Shown here: positions 44,084 through 54,054 of the stretch, piece by piece | Layout: each line of letters begins with the position of its first letter | Position numbering within the stretch: position 1 is the first letter of the stretch | Assembly: GCA_937873515.1 (NCBI GenBank) | Contig: CALMYB010000012.1 | Location: forward strand, 1-64,000 | Source of the DNA: an uncultured Acidobacteriota bacterium | Lineage (GTDB): Bacteria; Acidobacteriota; Blastocatellia; Pyrinomonadales; Pyrinomonadaceae | Length of the DNA: 64,000 bases | Direction: 5' to 3' | Program-made: the position numbers and the translations under genes | The notes under the pieces: model-generated | What the model was told of the DNA's origin: nothing | The model's database searches: none | The model's input: only the letters and a program-made list of their open reading frames with translations

Positions 44084-46746
44084 TCAAAATTCGCCTGAGC
44101 CCCATCGCCGAGTACGATTACATTATCCACGTAATTATCAAAAGTGTCGTCATGCGAGATGACAAAAAGCTGATCGAAGTTCGTGATGCTGCGTATTTCC
44201 GCCGCAAGATTCTCGCGTCGGACCTCGTCCATGTTCGTCGTCGGTTCATCAAAGAATGCGATCCTGATCTCCGTCAATTGTTTGAGCAGGGCGAGCCGTA
44301 CGGCGAGTGCGGCCGACATCTGTTCGCCGCCCGAAAGGCTGACGAAAGGCCGCTCATAGGAATCTTCTTCGACGGAAACCGAGTAATCGTCGTTCCATTT
44401 CAAGACGCGTTCGCCGTTGCCAGTTATCTCGCGGAAAAGTTGATTCGCTTCGACCGCAACGTGCCGCACATAATTACGGGCGATCTGCGGTGCCGCTTCT
44501 TTTAGAGTGTCGCGGATGAAAGCTGTCGTCTTTGAAACAGCATCAAGGCGTTCGCGTTCGGCGAGGCCTTGGTCGCGCGTTTTGCGAAGGTCGGCAAATC
44601 TGTCGAACTCTGCGGCGATCTTTTCGAGCCGTTCGTTGAAGGCCGTATGTTTTGCGGTTTCGGCGGCGTGTGTACGGTCAAGGGCAGCAACAAGCAGCCG
44701 GCTCTCCTCGAAATCGTTCTGATCGAATGCGGCCAGAGCTTCACGGTGTGCCGCAGTCGACATCTCAGCTTCGCGCACCGCATTTTCTAACTTACCCGCT
44801 GCCTCGTTCAGAGCATTTCGGCGTGGTTCAAGTTCCGCGGCCGCGGCCACGTTGGTCAGGAACGTTTGATGATCTCGAGCGTTGTCATCACGTTCGGCGT
44901 TGGCGGCGGTAAGTTCGACGTCAAGGTCGACAAAAGGAGCAAGTTCCGCCTCGAGGCGTTTCAGGTCCGCGCTGAGTTCGGACACAAGGGAATCGAGCTT
45001 ATTGACTTTCTCAACCAGGGCATTCTTCTCAGCGGCAAGGTTCTCAAGGACCGCAATACGGCCGCGAGGATCGGACAACGAAGCGAGTTTTGCGTCCAGG
45101 ACGGCGAGCTCAGCGGTAACTTCCGTACTTGCCGGGAATTTCGCCCTCAAACTCTTGCTTCGCTCGGAAAGTGCTTTCCCATCTCGTTCGATCTCCAAAT
45201 TCCGCTGTCGCAAGGACGCGGCCTCTGCTTCAGCCTTTTGTCCCTCGCGGGCGATCGCAAGCCGCTGATCGACAGCGTTCCGCTCGGTCGTTAATTCACC
45301 GATCTGCGAACGCAGCGACGAGAACTGGTTCGAGATGTAGGACTCCAGCGTTTCGCCTGGACCGAGATTAAGGCACTTTTGGGAAAGGATCGGGCAGAGT
45401 CCGTTGCGAATTTCGCGTTGAAATCGTTCGTCGTGGTCGAGGCTTGCCTGCAAGGAAGCGAGCGAAGAAACGATCTCACCTGACCGCCTCTCGAGTTGGG
45501 CGAGTTCAGCAGCGACAGCGGCCTTCTCCGCATTCGCCCTTATCGCTTCGGCATTCGCAAGATATTTTTCACGCATCCGCGCAAGCTGCTCGTCCAACGC
45601 TGCTGCCTCGGCTTCGGAAGCCTTCGCAGAGATCAGCCGCTCGCGGAGATCGCGGATCGACGCGTCGAGAGCATCCTGTTCGGCGGCCTTTGGCGAAAGC
45701 ACATTCACGTCACGAGCAGCGTTCTCAGCCTGTTTTAATTTGTCGCGGAAAGAGCGAAGCTCAGTTTCGGCAGCGGCGAACCGTGCCTTGGCCGAGCTTA
45801 TTTCCGCCGTGACCTTGTCGCGTTCGATACGTACTTTCTCAAGATGCGCGATCTTAGCGACCGCAGCCAAATACCGCTCGTTTCCCGGGCGAGATTCGGC
45901 CACCGCGGCCTCGGCCTTTTCGGCGGCTTCGAAGTGCGATCGCGCATTGGCAGCCGCGAGCTCCGCGCGTCCATGAACCGCTTTTGCTTCGGCGGCCGCG
46001 GCCTGAAGCTCGGAGACGCGGGCATACTCCTTCTCCGCAGCCTGCAATTTAGCTTTTGCCGCACCGAGGTCGAGTTCGATGGACGCGATCTTTTCTGCAA
46101 GGCCTTTCGTCTCGCGCAATAGCTCTTCGCGTTCGGCTCCCAAAGTGTCGGCGCGGACAAGCTCACCTTCTATGCGCGCGACCTGTTCGCGCGTGTCCGA
46201 AATTCGATGTTCGACAAATCGGCTCGTTTCCAGCAGCTTTGCTGCGGCCTCTCGATATTCATCGACCTTCAAAAGCCGATCGAAGACCACCTTTCTATTT
46301 GCTGCGGTCGAGAGAAAGACGGCAGTGAACGTGCCTTGCGGGACGCCGATCGCCTGACGGAAAAGCGATTCGAGATCGGTGCCCTGGTCAAGGCCGAGAT
46401 GCTGCCAGACGAATCGGCGGACTTCTTCCTTCTTGTTCGCAACGACCGCACCGAGACGAGGATCCCTTGCGAAGTAGGCTGTTCCTGAATCGCGGAATAT
46501 CTCGTACTCGCGTTCGTCCAGCCCGCTCAGAAATGTGACCCGTACAGAACCCTTTTTTTCTCCGCGACGCACGAACTGCTCTTTCGTGTAGTCGAGCATA
46601 TCGAATATCACCCACGCGACGGCCTCGATGATCGTGGTTTTCCCGGCACCGTTCTCACCGCGAATGGCGGTAATACCGGGAGCGAAGTCAAAGGCCGCCC
46701 GGCGGTAGGATTTGATGTTTTCGAGCTCAAGGCGAGAGATGTACAT
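44080..46746 (-). CDS. SbcC/Rad50-like ATPase
   Basis: An 888-residue SMC-type ATPase. The N-terminal head has MYISRLELENIKSYR and Walker A GENGAGKTT; long coiled-coil arms (about residues 190-420 and 490-740) surround a hook segment; the C-terminal head has signature LSGGEQMSAALAVRLAL and Walker B IAFFDEPTTNMDE. The hook reads CPILSQKC, a C-x6-C spacing rather than the usual CxxC. No sbcD/Mre11 nuclease gene is next to it; the partner gene downstream is RNase HI, overlapping by 4 bp. The start at 46746 fits the family; the frame is open to 46827. Confidence 0.9.
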   Translation of the reverse strand: MYISRLELENIKSYRRAAFDFAPGITAIRGENGAGKTTIIEAVAWVIFDMLDYTKEQFVRRGEKKGSVRVTFLSGLDEREYEIFRDSGTAYFARDPRLGAVVANKKEEVRRFVWQHLGLDQGTDLESLFRQAIGVPQGTFTAVFLSTAANRKVVFDRLLKVDEYREAAAKLLETSRFVEHRISDTREQVARIEGELVRADTLGAEREELLRETKGLAEKIASIELDLGAAKAKLQAAEKEYARVSELQAAAAEAKAVHGRAELAAANARSHFEAAEKAEAAVAESRPGNERYLAAVAKIAHLEKVRIERDKVTAEISSAKARFAAAETELRSFRDKLKQAENAARDVNVLSPKAAEQDALDASIRDLRERLISAKASEAEAAALDEQLARMREKYLANAEAIRANAEKAAVAAELAQLERRSGEIVSSLASLQASLDHDERFQREIRNGLCPILSQKCLNLGPGETLESYISNQFSSLRSQIGELTTERNAVDQRLAIAREGQKAEAEAASLRQRNLEIERDGKALSERSKSLRAKFPASTEVTAELAVLDAKLASLSDPRGRIAVLENLAAEKNALVEKVNKLDSLVSELSADLKRLEAELAPFVDLDVELTAANAERDDNARDHQTFLTNVAAAAELEPRRNALNEAAGKLENAVREAEMSTAAHREALAAFDQNDFEESRLLVAALDRTHAAETAKHTAFNERLEKIAAEFDRFADLRKTRDQGLAERERLDAVSKTTAFIRDTLKEAAPQIARNYVRHVAVEANQLFREITGNGERVLKWNDDYSVSVEEDSYERPFVSLSGGEQMSAALAVRLALLKQLTEIRIAFFDEPTTNMDEVRRENLAAEIRSITNFDQLFVISHDDTFDNYVDNVIVLGDGAQANFE

Positions 46747-46876
46747 CGCAAAAATCGGTACTTCGAATGGCCCGAAAACCTCCGTTCCCGAGCCGAAAGC
46801 GGCATAAGAATGACCCTTGACATTCATTCTACCGAATTTCGACGCCGGAAACGAAAAATCGCTACAATATGCGTGT

Positions 46877-47173
46877 ATGAAACTTGCAGCCGGAGAAGCG
46901 GTCGTTGCGATCCTGCATACACCGAGAGAAAAACTATTCGGGATCTTGGACGAGATCGGGCCTGCGGGCGTAAGCCTTCGTGGCGTGGATCTTAGCTATT
47001 TTGAGGATCTTGCCCGAGCGGTCGCAGCCGGTGAAGAGCATTTGAATCCGAGCGATTATTTTATTCCGATGTGGCGGGTCGAACGGATCACGCGTGACGA
47101 AGCTTCGGGCGGTGCGAGTTCGCTTCTCGAGCAATTCGCCGCTCGAACGGGGCGTGAGTTCGCGACGCTCTAG
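46877..47173 (+). CDS. Small hypothetical protein
   Basis: A 98-residue soluble protein of unrecognised family, probably mixed alpha/beta (AVVAILHTPREKLFGILDEI, SLRGVDLSYFEDL, YFIPMWRVERITRD). A -10-like TACAAT (46863-46868) lies 8 nt before the ATG and there is no ribosome site, so it may be leaderless. It is divergent from the SbcC-like gene and overlaps the convergent DUF4097 gene by 4 bp. Codon use matches its neighbours. Confidence 0.6.
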   Translation: MKLAAGEAVVAILHTPREKLFGILDEIGPAGVSLRGVDLSYFEDLARAVAAGEEHLNPSDYFIPMWRVERITRDEASGGASSLLEQFAARTGREFATL

Positions 47174-48195
47174 TTCTTGGGCTTTGCTTCAGGTTCAACG
47201 GGCCGGAACATAATGTCGCCGCTCGTTGTCGCCAGCTTGATCTCGGCGTCGCTGGCGTCACCGATCGTGCCGACGATGGTCTTTATCGCTTCGCCGGTTA
47301 TATTCTCCGTCTCGGTCTTTACTTGAAACCCGCTCGAAAAGGAACCAAATCCGTAGGTCGCGGAGATCCTTGCCGATGAGTCCTTGGGAAGGTTCAGCCG
47401 CAGATTTCCGTTCTGAGACGTGAATCTATACGAGCCGCCGTTAAGGACGCTGCCCGTATAAGAGATCGCACCTGAGATCGTGCCGACGTCTATTTGCCGA
47501 TGACGCGAATCAATGATCGAGATGTCGCCGCTAAGAGCTTTCGCACGGAACGTATCGCCGGGCTTTGAGGGCTTGATGCCAAAGACGAGAATGTCGCCTG
47601 TGGTCGATTCAACCGAGATCGGCCCGGAAGAATCTTCTATGCTGATATTGCCGCGATTTACGAGAGCCGAGACTCCGTCCTTAATATTCCTCAGCTGAGT
47701 GCCACCGCCAAACGTTGAAACCGTTACGTTCTTTACCGAATCGACCGAAAGAACGACTTCGCGGCCCTTTATCGAAAGCGTCGTACCGGCGGGAGCTTCG
47801 ATCTCGATATCGTCATCGTTCAGGCAATCGCTCGGCGGGACGATAGAGCTTCCCGGCGTCCGGGGGCTCGCGTTGACAGAGATCCAAACCGGCGTACTCG
47901 CCGAGTCCTTCTGCAAAACTTTGAAGTCGAATCTGGACCCTTCTCCCGTGAAAACGCGAACTTCATTTCGCTGCCACGAGTTTATTGTGAGCTTTCCGCG
48001 CAGAACGCAAAGGTTCAGCGTTACGTCCGGGCTTACAACTATCGCCTTTTCCTGAGGGCCTGAAAAATGCGGCTCCGGCGCTCTCGGCACTTTTGCGACG
48101 GGCGGTACCGGTATAGGATTTTTTTGCGCGGCTGCGATGGCCGGCAAAGCCGCGAGCGCGGTCAAAATTGTAAGAGATCTAAAAAAAGTCAGCAT
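47170..48195 (-). CDS. DUF4097-like secreted beta-repeat protein
   Basis: A 341-residue protein with a signal peptide (FFRSLTILTALAALPAIAAAQ). The rest is a beta-helix-like series: GKLTINSWQRNEVRVFTGEG, NVTVSTFGGG, NRGNISIEDSSGPISVESTTGDILVFG, KALSGDISIID and LATTSGDIMF. This is the DUF4097 pattern. It lies 19 bp after the anti-sigma gene, in the common arrangement sigma, anti-sigma, DUF4097 protein, so it is likely a regulated envelope protein. A shorter relative is encoded at 394. Confidence 0.8.
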   Translation of the reverse strand: MLTFFRSLTILTALAALPAIAAAQKNPIPVPPVAKVPRAPEPHFSGPQEKAIVVSPDVTLNLCVLRGKLTINSWQRNEVRVFTGEGSRFDFKVLQKDSASTPVWISVNASPRTPGSSIVPPSDCLNDDDIEIEAPAGTTLSIKGREVVLSVDSVKNVTVSTFGGGTQLRNIKDGVSALVNRGNISIEDSSGPISVESTTGDILVFGIKPSKPGDTFRAKALSGDISIIDSRHRQIDVGTISGAISYTGSVLNGGSYRFTSQNGNLRLNLPKDSSARISATYGFGSFSSGFQVKTETENITGEAIKTIVGTIGDASDAEIKLATTSGDIMFRPVEPEAKPKN

Positions 48196-48214
48196 CAATT
48201 CGTGGCGGGAAGCT

Positions 48215-49078
48215 CTATCTGAGACTTGCGACAAGCTCCTGCTTTTGTGAGACAGAGTTTAGCAGATCGATCTTATTCTGATACGAGTTGTAAAGGACCT
48301 GCCGGGCCGAAGCATCATTCGGGTCTTTTCGGATCTGAGCCCGCATTTTATCGATCGTATTATTCACGAGGGCCATATCTCGCTCAAATGCGATACGTTC
48401 GGATACAGCCATTACAGAATCCTTCTGTCCCTGAAGCGATCTTGAAAGCCCCGCGATCGTAGTCTCATAATCCATTTCTGCCGGATCGAGCTTGACCGAC
48501 GCATGGGTTGCCCGAGCAGGTTCATTCGCTCCATAGGCAGCCGTCGTCGTCCGCGGCCGCGACTGTCGGGACGGGCGAATATCGTCGAACACTTCCGTCT
48601 TCGGATCTCCGGCCGGAGCCGGTTTATCCGGACCATCGGCGGCCTTTGCGACCATGGCGACCGGCTTATTGACCGTTGCGCTCGTTGGTATCGCCGCCTG
48701 CTCATTTGCCTCCGGTTTGTTCGTGAGCCAAAAGCCCGTGCCGATCACGACAAAGAGCAACGCCGCCGTTGCGACCGCAAAGGACGGCCTCGCAAGAAGT
48801 GTCAATGCGATGGCACCCAACTTTTGGTACCACGGACGCTCCCGTTTTTCCGTCTCGATGTGATCGTTTATCTTCGCCCAAAGCCGCTGTGTCGGCACGA
48901 GAGCGTCAAATTCCCTTGCAAGGATCGGCATAATGACCGCCTCTTCGCCTTCGGCCTCAGAAAGCATCAATGCACATGCGTCGCACTCGTCGATATGCTC
49001 GGACACCTCGGCCGAACGTGCCAAATCGAGTTCGCCGTCAAGAAAGGCTTGTATTGTTCCAATGTCGATGCAATTCAT
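48215..49078 (-). CDS. Anti-sigma factor with zinc-finger (zf-HC2) domain
   Basis: A 287-residue membrane protein. The N-terminal anti-sigma zinc motif is EHIDECDACA (H-x3-C-x2-C, residues about 27-36). One transmembrane helix lies near residues 98-116 (SFAVATAALLFVVIGTGFWL). The outer part is Ala/Pro-rich, then helical at the C-terminus. It should hold the ECF sigma factor encoded 6 bp upstream at the membrane until a signal releases it. Confidence 0.88.
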   Translation of the reverse strand: MNCIDIGTIQAFLDGELDLARSAEVSEHIDECDACALMLSEAEGEEAVIMPILAREFDALVPTQRLWAKINDHIETEKRERPWYQKLGAIALTLLARPSFAVATAALLFVVIGTGFWLTNKPEANEQAAIPTSATVNKPVAMVAKAADGPDKPAPAGDPKTEVFDDIRPSRQSRPRTTTAAYGANEPARATHASVKLDPAEMDYETTIAGLSRSLQGQKDSVMAVSERIAFERDMALVNNTIDKMRAQIRKDPNDASARQVLYNSYQNKIDLLNSVSQKQELVASLR

Positions 49079-49084
49079 TACTGC

Positions 49085-49648
49085 TTATGCCTTCCCGGAA
49101 TAATACTTCGAAAATTCCTGCCTCGCACGTGCTACGAAAGTGCCAATACTCGCGACATTCAAGTCAAGGCTTGTCGCGATCTCCTTATACGAGAGGCCCT
49201 GCTGCTTCAACACCAGGCAGCTCCTTAGCGGCTCCTTGACGTGGGCCAACGCTCGGTAAATGTCATTCACACCTGCATTTTCCTCAAAATCCACCTCGAC
49301 GGAACTTCTTTCTTGCAGGCCATATTCTTTGACGTAATTATCCTCTCGGGTGTTTGCTCTCATTGTACCGCGAACCGCGTTCCGGGCAAGATTTATTGCG
49401 ACACGAATGAGCCACGGCTTGAGCATTTCATCATTATCGAGTGAATCGAGGTTTTTGTAGAGCCGGATGAAGGTTTCCTGAGTGACGTCCTCTGCGATGC
49501 CGGGATCCGCAACGACCGAGCGTGCAGCACGAAAGACGGTTCGATGATGGAGCGCAAATGCCTCCTCGAACCCTATTCTCTCATTCGCTCGCGATGCCGC
49601 GGATTGTTCGGACATTATGTCCACAAGAATGTTGTAGATCTCACTCAT
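49085..49648 (-). CDS. ECF-type RNA polymerase sigma factor
   Basis: A 187-residue sigma-70 family factor. Region 2 is HHRTVFRAARSVVADPGIAE with DVTQETFIRLYKNL, and region 4 has PLRSCLVLKQQGLSYKEIAT and the recognition helix NVASIGTFVARARQEF. The start is uncertain: GTG 49669, ATG 49648 or ATG 49615; 49648 is chosen as the first ATG. The anti-sigma gene follows 6 bp later. Probably controls its own operon. Confidence 0.9.
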   Translation of the reverse strand: MSEIYNILVDIMSEQSAASRANERIGFEEAFALHHRTVFRAARSVVADPGIAEDVTQETFIRLYKNLDSLDNDEMLKPWLIRVAINLARNAVRGTMRANTREDNYVKEYGLQERSSVEVDFEENAGVNDIYRALAHVKEPLRSCLVLKQQGLSYKEIATSLDLNVASIGTFVARARQEFSKYYSGKA

Positions 49649-49720
49649 TTCAGCATCGAAAAATGCCACCCATCAGTATTAAAACACCGCCGATCTCTAT
49701 TTTGTGACAAGAATCAGATG

Positions 49721-51124
49721 CTAGAACGTAATCGTTTTCAATCGGGAATGAGCCGCGGATGCGGCATCGATCCCGGATCGAGCCGATGTCAGGACGACGA
49801 TAACGTCATTCGGACCCGTATCAGCCATACGTATTTCGAGCCATCTAGGTTCGATCGATTTCGGGGTTTCGGCCAGGGCCAGGGCAGAAAGGCATGAAAA
49901 AAGATGGGCTTTGGAACTCCCAAGAAGAAGATCTGCGTCACCGACCGAGACGGAGAATTCCACGCCTGCGGACTCAAGGTCTGTGAGCAATGTGGCGGCA
50001 AAGCTTATCGCTGCCTCAAATTCCGGGTGATGAGCGGTCTTTCCGGCGATGCGTTCGCGCAAGGGCGGTACGTTCGCGGCCGGGCCGAAGCCGCCAATAA
50101 TGATCCGCACCCTTGCGTCGGTTTCGGCGGCAAATTCGCGGACCATTATGTTCTGCGTTCGGGCCGTTGCCTTCCAATCGATGCGGCGAATGTCGTCCGC
50201 CGCTTCGTAATTGCGCAGGAAGAGCAGGTCGTCGCCGGAGCCGCGTGTTTTCAACGCGTCCCGACTTCCCAAGCTTGAAAGAAGCTCTTCCTCTTCGCGT
50301 CGAGCCGTACGCCGCGGAAAGATCAAGATATCGGCCTCGTTGGCCGCCAAACGGCGCCGATGCCGAAAAAAGCCGAACGGAAAGCCGGTCGAAAGCTCGA
50401 AGTCAGTGATCCTGAAGCGTCCGCGGGCCGCGAAGCTTTGGGAGGTTTGCCGCTGGACCGAATCATGCGGCGGAATATACGTAATATGATCGAGGGTAAG
50501 GTTCGTATGCGGTGCCGCGAGCAATCTTTTTGCGATGAAGTTCGGAAGGGCTTCGCTCACTTCGTCCGCGGCCGCGATCGTTTCACGTTCTTTGCCGCGA
50601 ACTTCCGCCACGATCGAGAATGCAGGTAAGAACCATTTTCGATTTGAGACCTCGAGAGTGATCGGGAAAGGCTCTGCGGCGTAGATAGTTTCGGGAAAGC
50701 GCAGTCGTATATCGAGTTTCCGCAAGGTGAGCCAACCGGCGGCAAACCCGACGGTCGATGCCGCAAGCATCACCGAAAGAACTATAAAGAGCAGGTTATT
50801 GCCTGTATTCCACGCTGAAAACCCGACGACAATGATGAGCACGGCCATCACGCTCCCGCCGAGGGTGAACTCGAACGGCAAGTTCAGCTGAGAGGCTTCG
50901 CGGCTTGCCTTTTTTGCAAGCGGCGGTATTACGAAGATCAAGATCAGCAGGATAAAAATGAGCGAAAGGCCTGCTGCGATCGCCGCAAGCCGCGATCGGT
51001 TCGCCTCGTGCGCATAAAGAGTCAATCCGGCAAGGCCAAGTCCGCCGGTAACGACGACAATTCCGACCGCGAAGTTTCGCAGATCTTGCTTCGAAACGAG
51101 CTTTAGCAATAGTCGGACGTCCAT
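49721..51124 (-). CDS. DUF58 domain protein
   Basis: A 467-residue protein with N-terminal membrane helices (residues about 20-45, 50-72, 88-125) and a cytosolic DUF58/von Willebrand A-like part. The family signature is DIRRIDWKATARTQNIMVRE near residues 310-330. DUF58 proteins usually act with a MoxR ATPase; one is encoded 89 bp upstream on the same strand. Role probably in maturation of envelope protein complexes; target unknown. Confidence 0.9.
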   Translation of the reverse strand: MDVRLLLKLVSKQDLRNFAVGIVVVTGGLGLAGLTLYAHEANRSRLAAIAAGLSLIFILLILIFVIPPLAKKASREASQLNLPFEFTLGGSVMAVLIIVVGFSAWNTGNNLLFIVLSVMLAASTVGFAAGWLTLRKLDIRLRFPETIYAAEPFPITLEVSNRKWFLPAFSIVAEVRGKERETIAAADEVSEALPNFIAKRLLAAPHTNLTLDHITYIPPHDSVQRQTSQSFAARGRFRITDFELSTGFPFGFFRHRRRLAANEADILIFPRRTARREEEELLSSLGSRDALKTRGSGDDLLFLRNYEAADDIRRIDWKATARTQNIMVREFAAETDARVRIIIGGFGPAANVPPLRERIAGKTAHHPEFEAAISFAATLLTDLESAGVEFSVSVGDADLLLGSSKAHLFSCLSALALAETPKSIEPRWLEIRMADTGPNDVIVVLTSARSGIDAASAAHSRLKTITF

Positions 51125-51213
51125 ACGAAGACCCCGGATCAGAAAGTCTTGAGATCTATTCTAACTTCCTTTGAGTTCCCAAAATGATCCGGAGCGTCTA
51201 AGCCTGCTGTGCG

Positions 51214-52209
51214 CTAGATCGGGACTTCGATCGAATCTATGATGGATCGCAGGATGCGTTCGGCCTCGCGTATGCGTGCGGTTCCGGCGGCGATGCGCGT
51301 GCCGACAAGGATGCGGTGAGCGAAACAGGGAATTACAAGGTGTTTTATGTCGTCCGGAATGCAGAAACTGCGTCCTTCGATGACAGCATTCGCCTGAGCC
51401 GCACGGAAAAGAGCGAGTGAACCGCGAGGACTCACGCCGAGTTCGAGCGATTCGTGCCGTCGCGTCGCATCGACGATCTTGAGCAGATAATCCGCCAGCA
51501 CTTCATCCACCCGAACGTGTCCAACGCTGCTCTGGATCTCAAGCAATTCCTGCGAACTAAGGACGGCGGCGACACGGTCAAGCGGGTCGTGTTCCTGGCG
51601 GTCGAAAAGGATCTCGCGCTCATCATCCTGAGTCGGATAACCTAAATTCAATCGCAGCAGGAAGCGGTCGAGCTGAGATTCCGGCAGCGGAAATGTGCCG
51701 TGATGCTCCGAAGGATTTTGGGTTGCGATCACGATGAACGGATCGGGCAGCGGCCGTGTTTCGCCTTCGGCCGTTACCTGCATTTCGGCCATCGCTTCAA
51801 GAAGCGCTGACTGCGTCTTTGGCGTCGCACGGTTGATCTCGTCCGCGAGCACGAGGTTCGCGAAGATCGGGCCGGGCTTCCACTCGAACTCGCCCGTTTT
51901 TTGATTGAAGACGGAAAGGCCCGTTACGTCCGACGGCAAAAGGTCCGATGTGAACTGGATCCGCTGAAACACGAGATCGAACGCGCGGGCAAATGCGTTG
52001 GCGAGCGTCGTCTTGCCGATGCCCGGGACATCTTCGATCAGCAGATGGCCGCCTGCAATTATCGCAACGAGTGCTTGGCGTATGCTCTCCGGCTTGCCGC
52101 GTATCACGCCGCCGACAGCGTCGCACACTTGAGCGAGCTTTTGGCTGCCCGAATTATCGGCAACGACTGCGAACGGTTTTGGCGATCTTGAAGCGATCCA
52201 ATCTCTCAT
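51214..52209 (-). CDS. MoxR-family AAA+ ATPase
   Basis: A 331-residue AAA+ chaperone. Walker A is EDVPGIGKTTLANAFARAF, Walker B LVLADEINRATPKTQSALLE, and sensor 1 is in FIVIATQNPSEHHGTFPLPE, all typical of MoxR. The ATG at 52209 is preferred over a TTG at 52236. It pairs with the downstream DUF58 protein, the usual MoxR partner. Confidence 0.93.
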   Translation of the reverse strand: MRDWIASRSPKPFAVVADNSGSQKLAQVCDAVGGVIRGKPESIRQALVAIIAGGHLLIEDVPGIGKTTLANAFARAFDLVFQRIQFTSDLLPSDVTGLSVFNQKTGEFEWKPGPIFANLVLADEINRATPKTQSALLEAMAEMQVTAEGETRPLPDPFIVIATQNPSEHHGTFPLPESQLDRFLLRLNLGYPTQDDEREILFDRQEHDPLDRVAAVLSSQELLEIQSSVGHVRVDEVLADYLLKIVDATRRHESLELGVSPRGSLALFRAAQANAVIEGRSFCIPDDIKHLVIPCFAHRILVGTRIAAGTARIREAERILRSIIDSIEVPI

Positions 52210-52327
52210 CTGGTAGATCTCGCAATGAAGCCTCAAGATGCGGCTTCAAAAACTATTTTAGCTGAAAGAGACGCTCAACTGCATCAAAAAGTTGCCGGTA
52301 TTGTTTGCGGGCCAAAAACAGCGGCCT

Positions 52328-52356
52328 TTGAAAATAGAGGCAAAACCGTCTAGAAT
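52328..52356 (+). promoter_or_regulatory. Candidate promoter of the pilin-like gene
   Basis: TTGAAA (52328-52333) and TAGAAT (52351-52356) are separated by 17 bp. Transcription would start near 52363, giving a leader of about 53 nt. Confidence 0.55.
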
Positions 52357-52415
52357 CTGGAACAAACAGCCCTGTCCGGACGTGCAGGGAATCGAGAAAA
52401 GCAGCGTTTTAGCCT

Positions 52416-52895
52416 ATGAGATCAATTCGCCGTGCCTTGCGTGATGAACGCGGATTCAACCTTATCGAGCTGATGATCGTCATCGCGATCATCGCACTTC
52501 TCATCGCGGTCGGCGGCATCGGCTGGAGCGCCATGATCCGTTCCGGCAACGAGACCGCCGCAGCACAGACGCTCGACCGGCTTAAGGTCTATCAGGCTCA
52601 GTTCGCCGCCGGCAACAAGGGAAAGTTCGCAACATTCGACGACCTCGTTACAAAAGGCCTGCTCGATGAAGGCTTCAAAGGCGAAACACCGACCGTGAAC
52701 GGCTATGTTTACAAGCTCACGATCGAACAGGCTTCGGGTGCAAAGCCTGCTTTCTTTAGCGTGACCGCCGATCCGCAGGTCGCAGAAGGCGTCCGCGCGA
52801 CCGGAAGCATCCACTACTATACGGACTCGGCTTTGAGTACAATAAAACGCACCGACGAGAACCGCTCGGCCAAAGCTGACGACCCGTCCCTCTAA
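52416..52895 (+). CDS. Type IV pilin-like/pseudopilin protein
   Basis: A 159-residue type IV filament subunit. The basic leader ends at the prepilin peptidase site RG^FNLIELMIVIAIIALLIA with Glu at +5 of the mature protein and the long hydrophobic helix. The C-terminal globular domain is unrelated to anything I recognise in detail. No other pilus gene is in the window. It is followed 11 bp later by tRNA-Val. Confidence 0.88.
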   Translation: MRSIRRALRDERGFNLIELMIVIAIIALLIAVGGIGWSAMIRSGNETAAAQTLDRLKVYQAQFAAGNKGKFATFDDLVTKGLLDEGFKGETPTVNGYVYKLTIEQASGAKPAFFSVTADPQVAEGVRATGSIHYYTDSALSTIKRTDENRSAKADDPSL

Positions 52896-52906
52896 CTACA
52901 TCATGT

Positions 52907-52981
<75 letters not shown>

Positions 52982-54054
52982 ATACACTAAACCCGCCACG
53001 AGCTGAATGGCTTTTGAATTGCCACGGCATTTATGCCGTGGAACCGTGCCCAAAAACCAACCTCGGAGGCGGTGCGGCCGCCGACATGTCTCTGTCGCGT
53101 GCTCCGCATGCTCCAGGGGTATTTTGGCTGCGGTAAGAAAGTCGCTACGAATTCACGAATCTGATCCGTTTCAAATCTCGATTTCAAAAAAGAGAATCTG
53201 ATATTTGAGATTCGAAATAAGAATCGCAAACCTCGAACCTCGAATCTAGAACTTAAATTGTCAAAGACCAAACGGCCGTTTGGACCGTGTTGTCATCATA
53301 GCGAATTGACGCGGCCGTTTTGAAGCACAAACCGCACAAAACGTATCAAACCGCACAAAATGTATCAAAGTGCACGAAATGCACGATTTGCACGATTTGC
53401 ACGAAATGCACAACAACGTCAGAACGGAGCGGGCGGACGGCATCGAGGGGAATTGAGAACGGTGGGCGAGTGTGCCAAAGGGCGCAAAAATGCCCGCCGC
53501 GCATCCCCGAACACGGCGGGCTGGACACTCTCTACTCGAGAGCTTACGAATAGTCTCCGAAATGCAGAACAGAACGGGGACTAGGCCGTAATCAGGTCGA
53601 AGAATCTCAGCAAACTCCGACCCGACATCTAAAGACTAACCGCTCGTTGGCCGACGCTGGGTAAGCGAGCATACAAACCGGATGAGAAAAAATTAGAAAG
53701 TAGTCTTGAGGGGTTTCAAGAATCGGATACGAACGAAGACCCGACCGCGGTACGAGCCGCGTTGGCGGGAATTTCGCGGCGAAAAGTGCATCTCGCGCAT
53801 CCACTCCATAAGCATCCGGGCCTGTCGGTCGCTGTATGTTATTTGTTCCGAAAGGCCTAGTTGGTGCGGGTTGCGCCGTGGACGAACACCGAACTCGTTG
53901 AGGTTGTCGATGGCATTCTCGGCCGGTATGCTCACCAGCCCGAATGGCCGAAGTCCATTTCGAGGCATATTTTATCCTTAGCGAATAAAATACTAACGAT
54001 CAAGGCTTTCCAAGTTTGTAGGGTGGAATACTCGAAACGGCGTTTAGATGGAGC
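52982..54054. repeat. Intergenic repeat region after tRNA-Val
   Basis: About 1.07 kb without a supported gene. Block 1 of the composite repeat is at 53016-53116 and block 2 at 53261-53412, both also found at 26.6-27.5 kb in the same order. Positions 53371-53412 are tandem 9-bp units (gcacgaaat / gcacgattt). From 53420 to 54054 I see only short unsupported open frames on both strands. Confidence 0.6.

Noticed and set aside
53340-53412. Short tandem repeats resembling a CRISPR array
   Set aside because: Units are 9 bp without spacers, and match the end of a dispersed intergenic repeat.
53693-53981. Overlapping 91-codon open frames on both strands
   Set aside because: Neither has a ribosome site or family features, and they lie within repeat-rich intergenic DNA; a decayed gene cannot be excluded.
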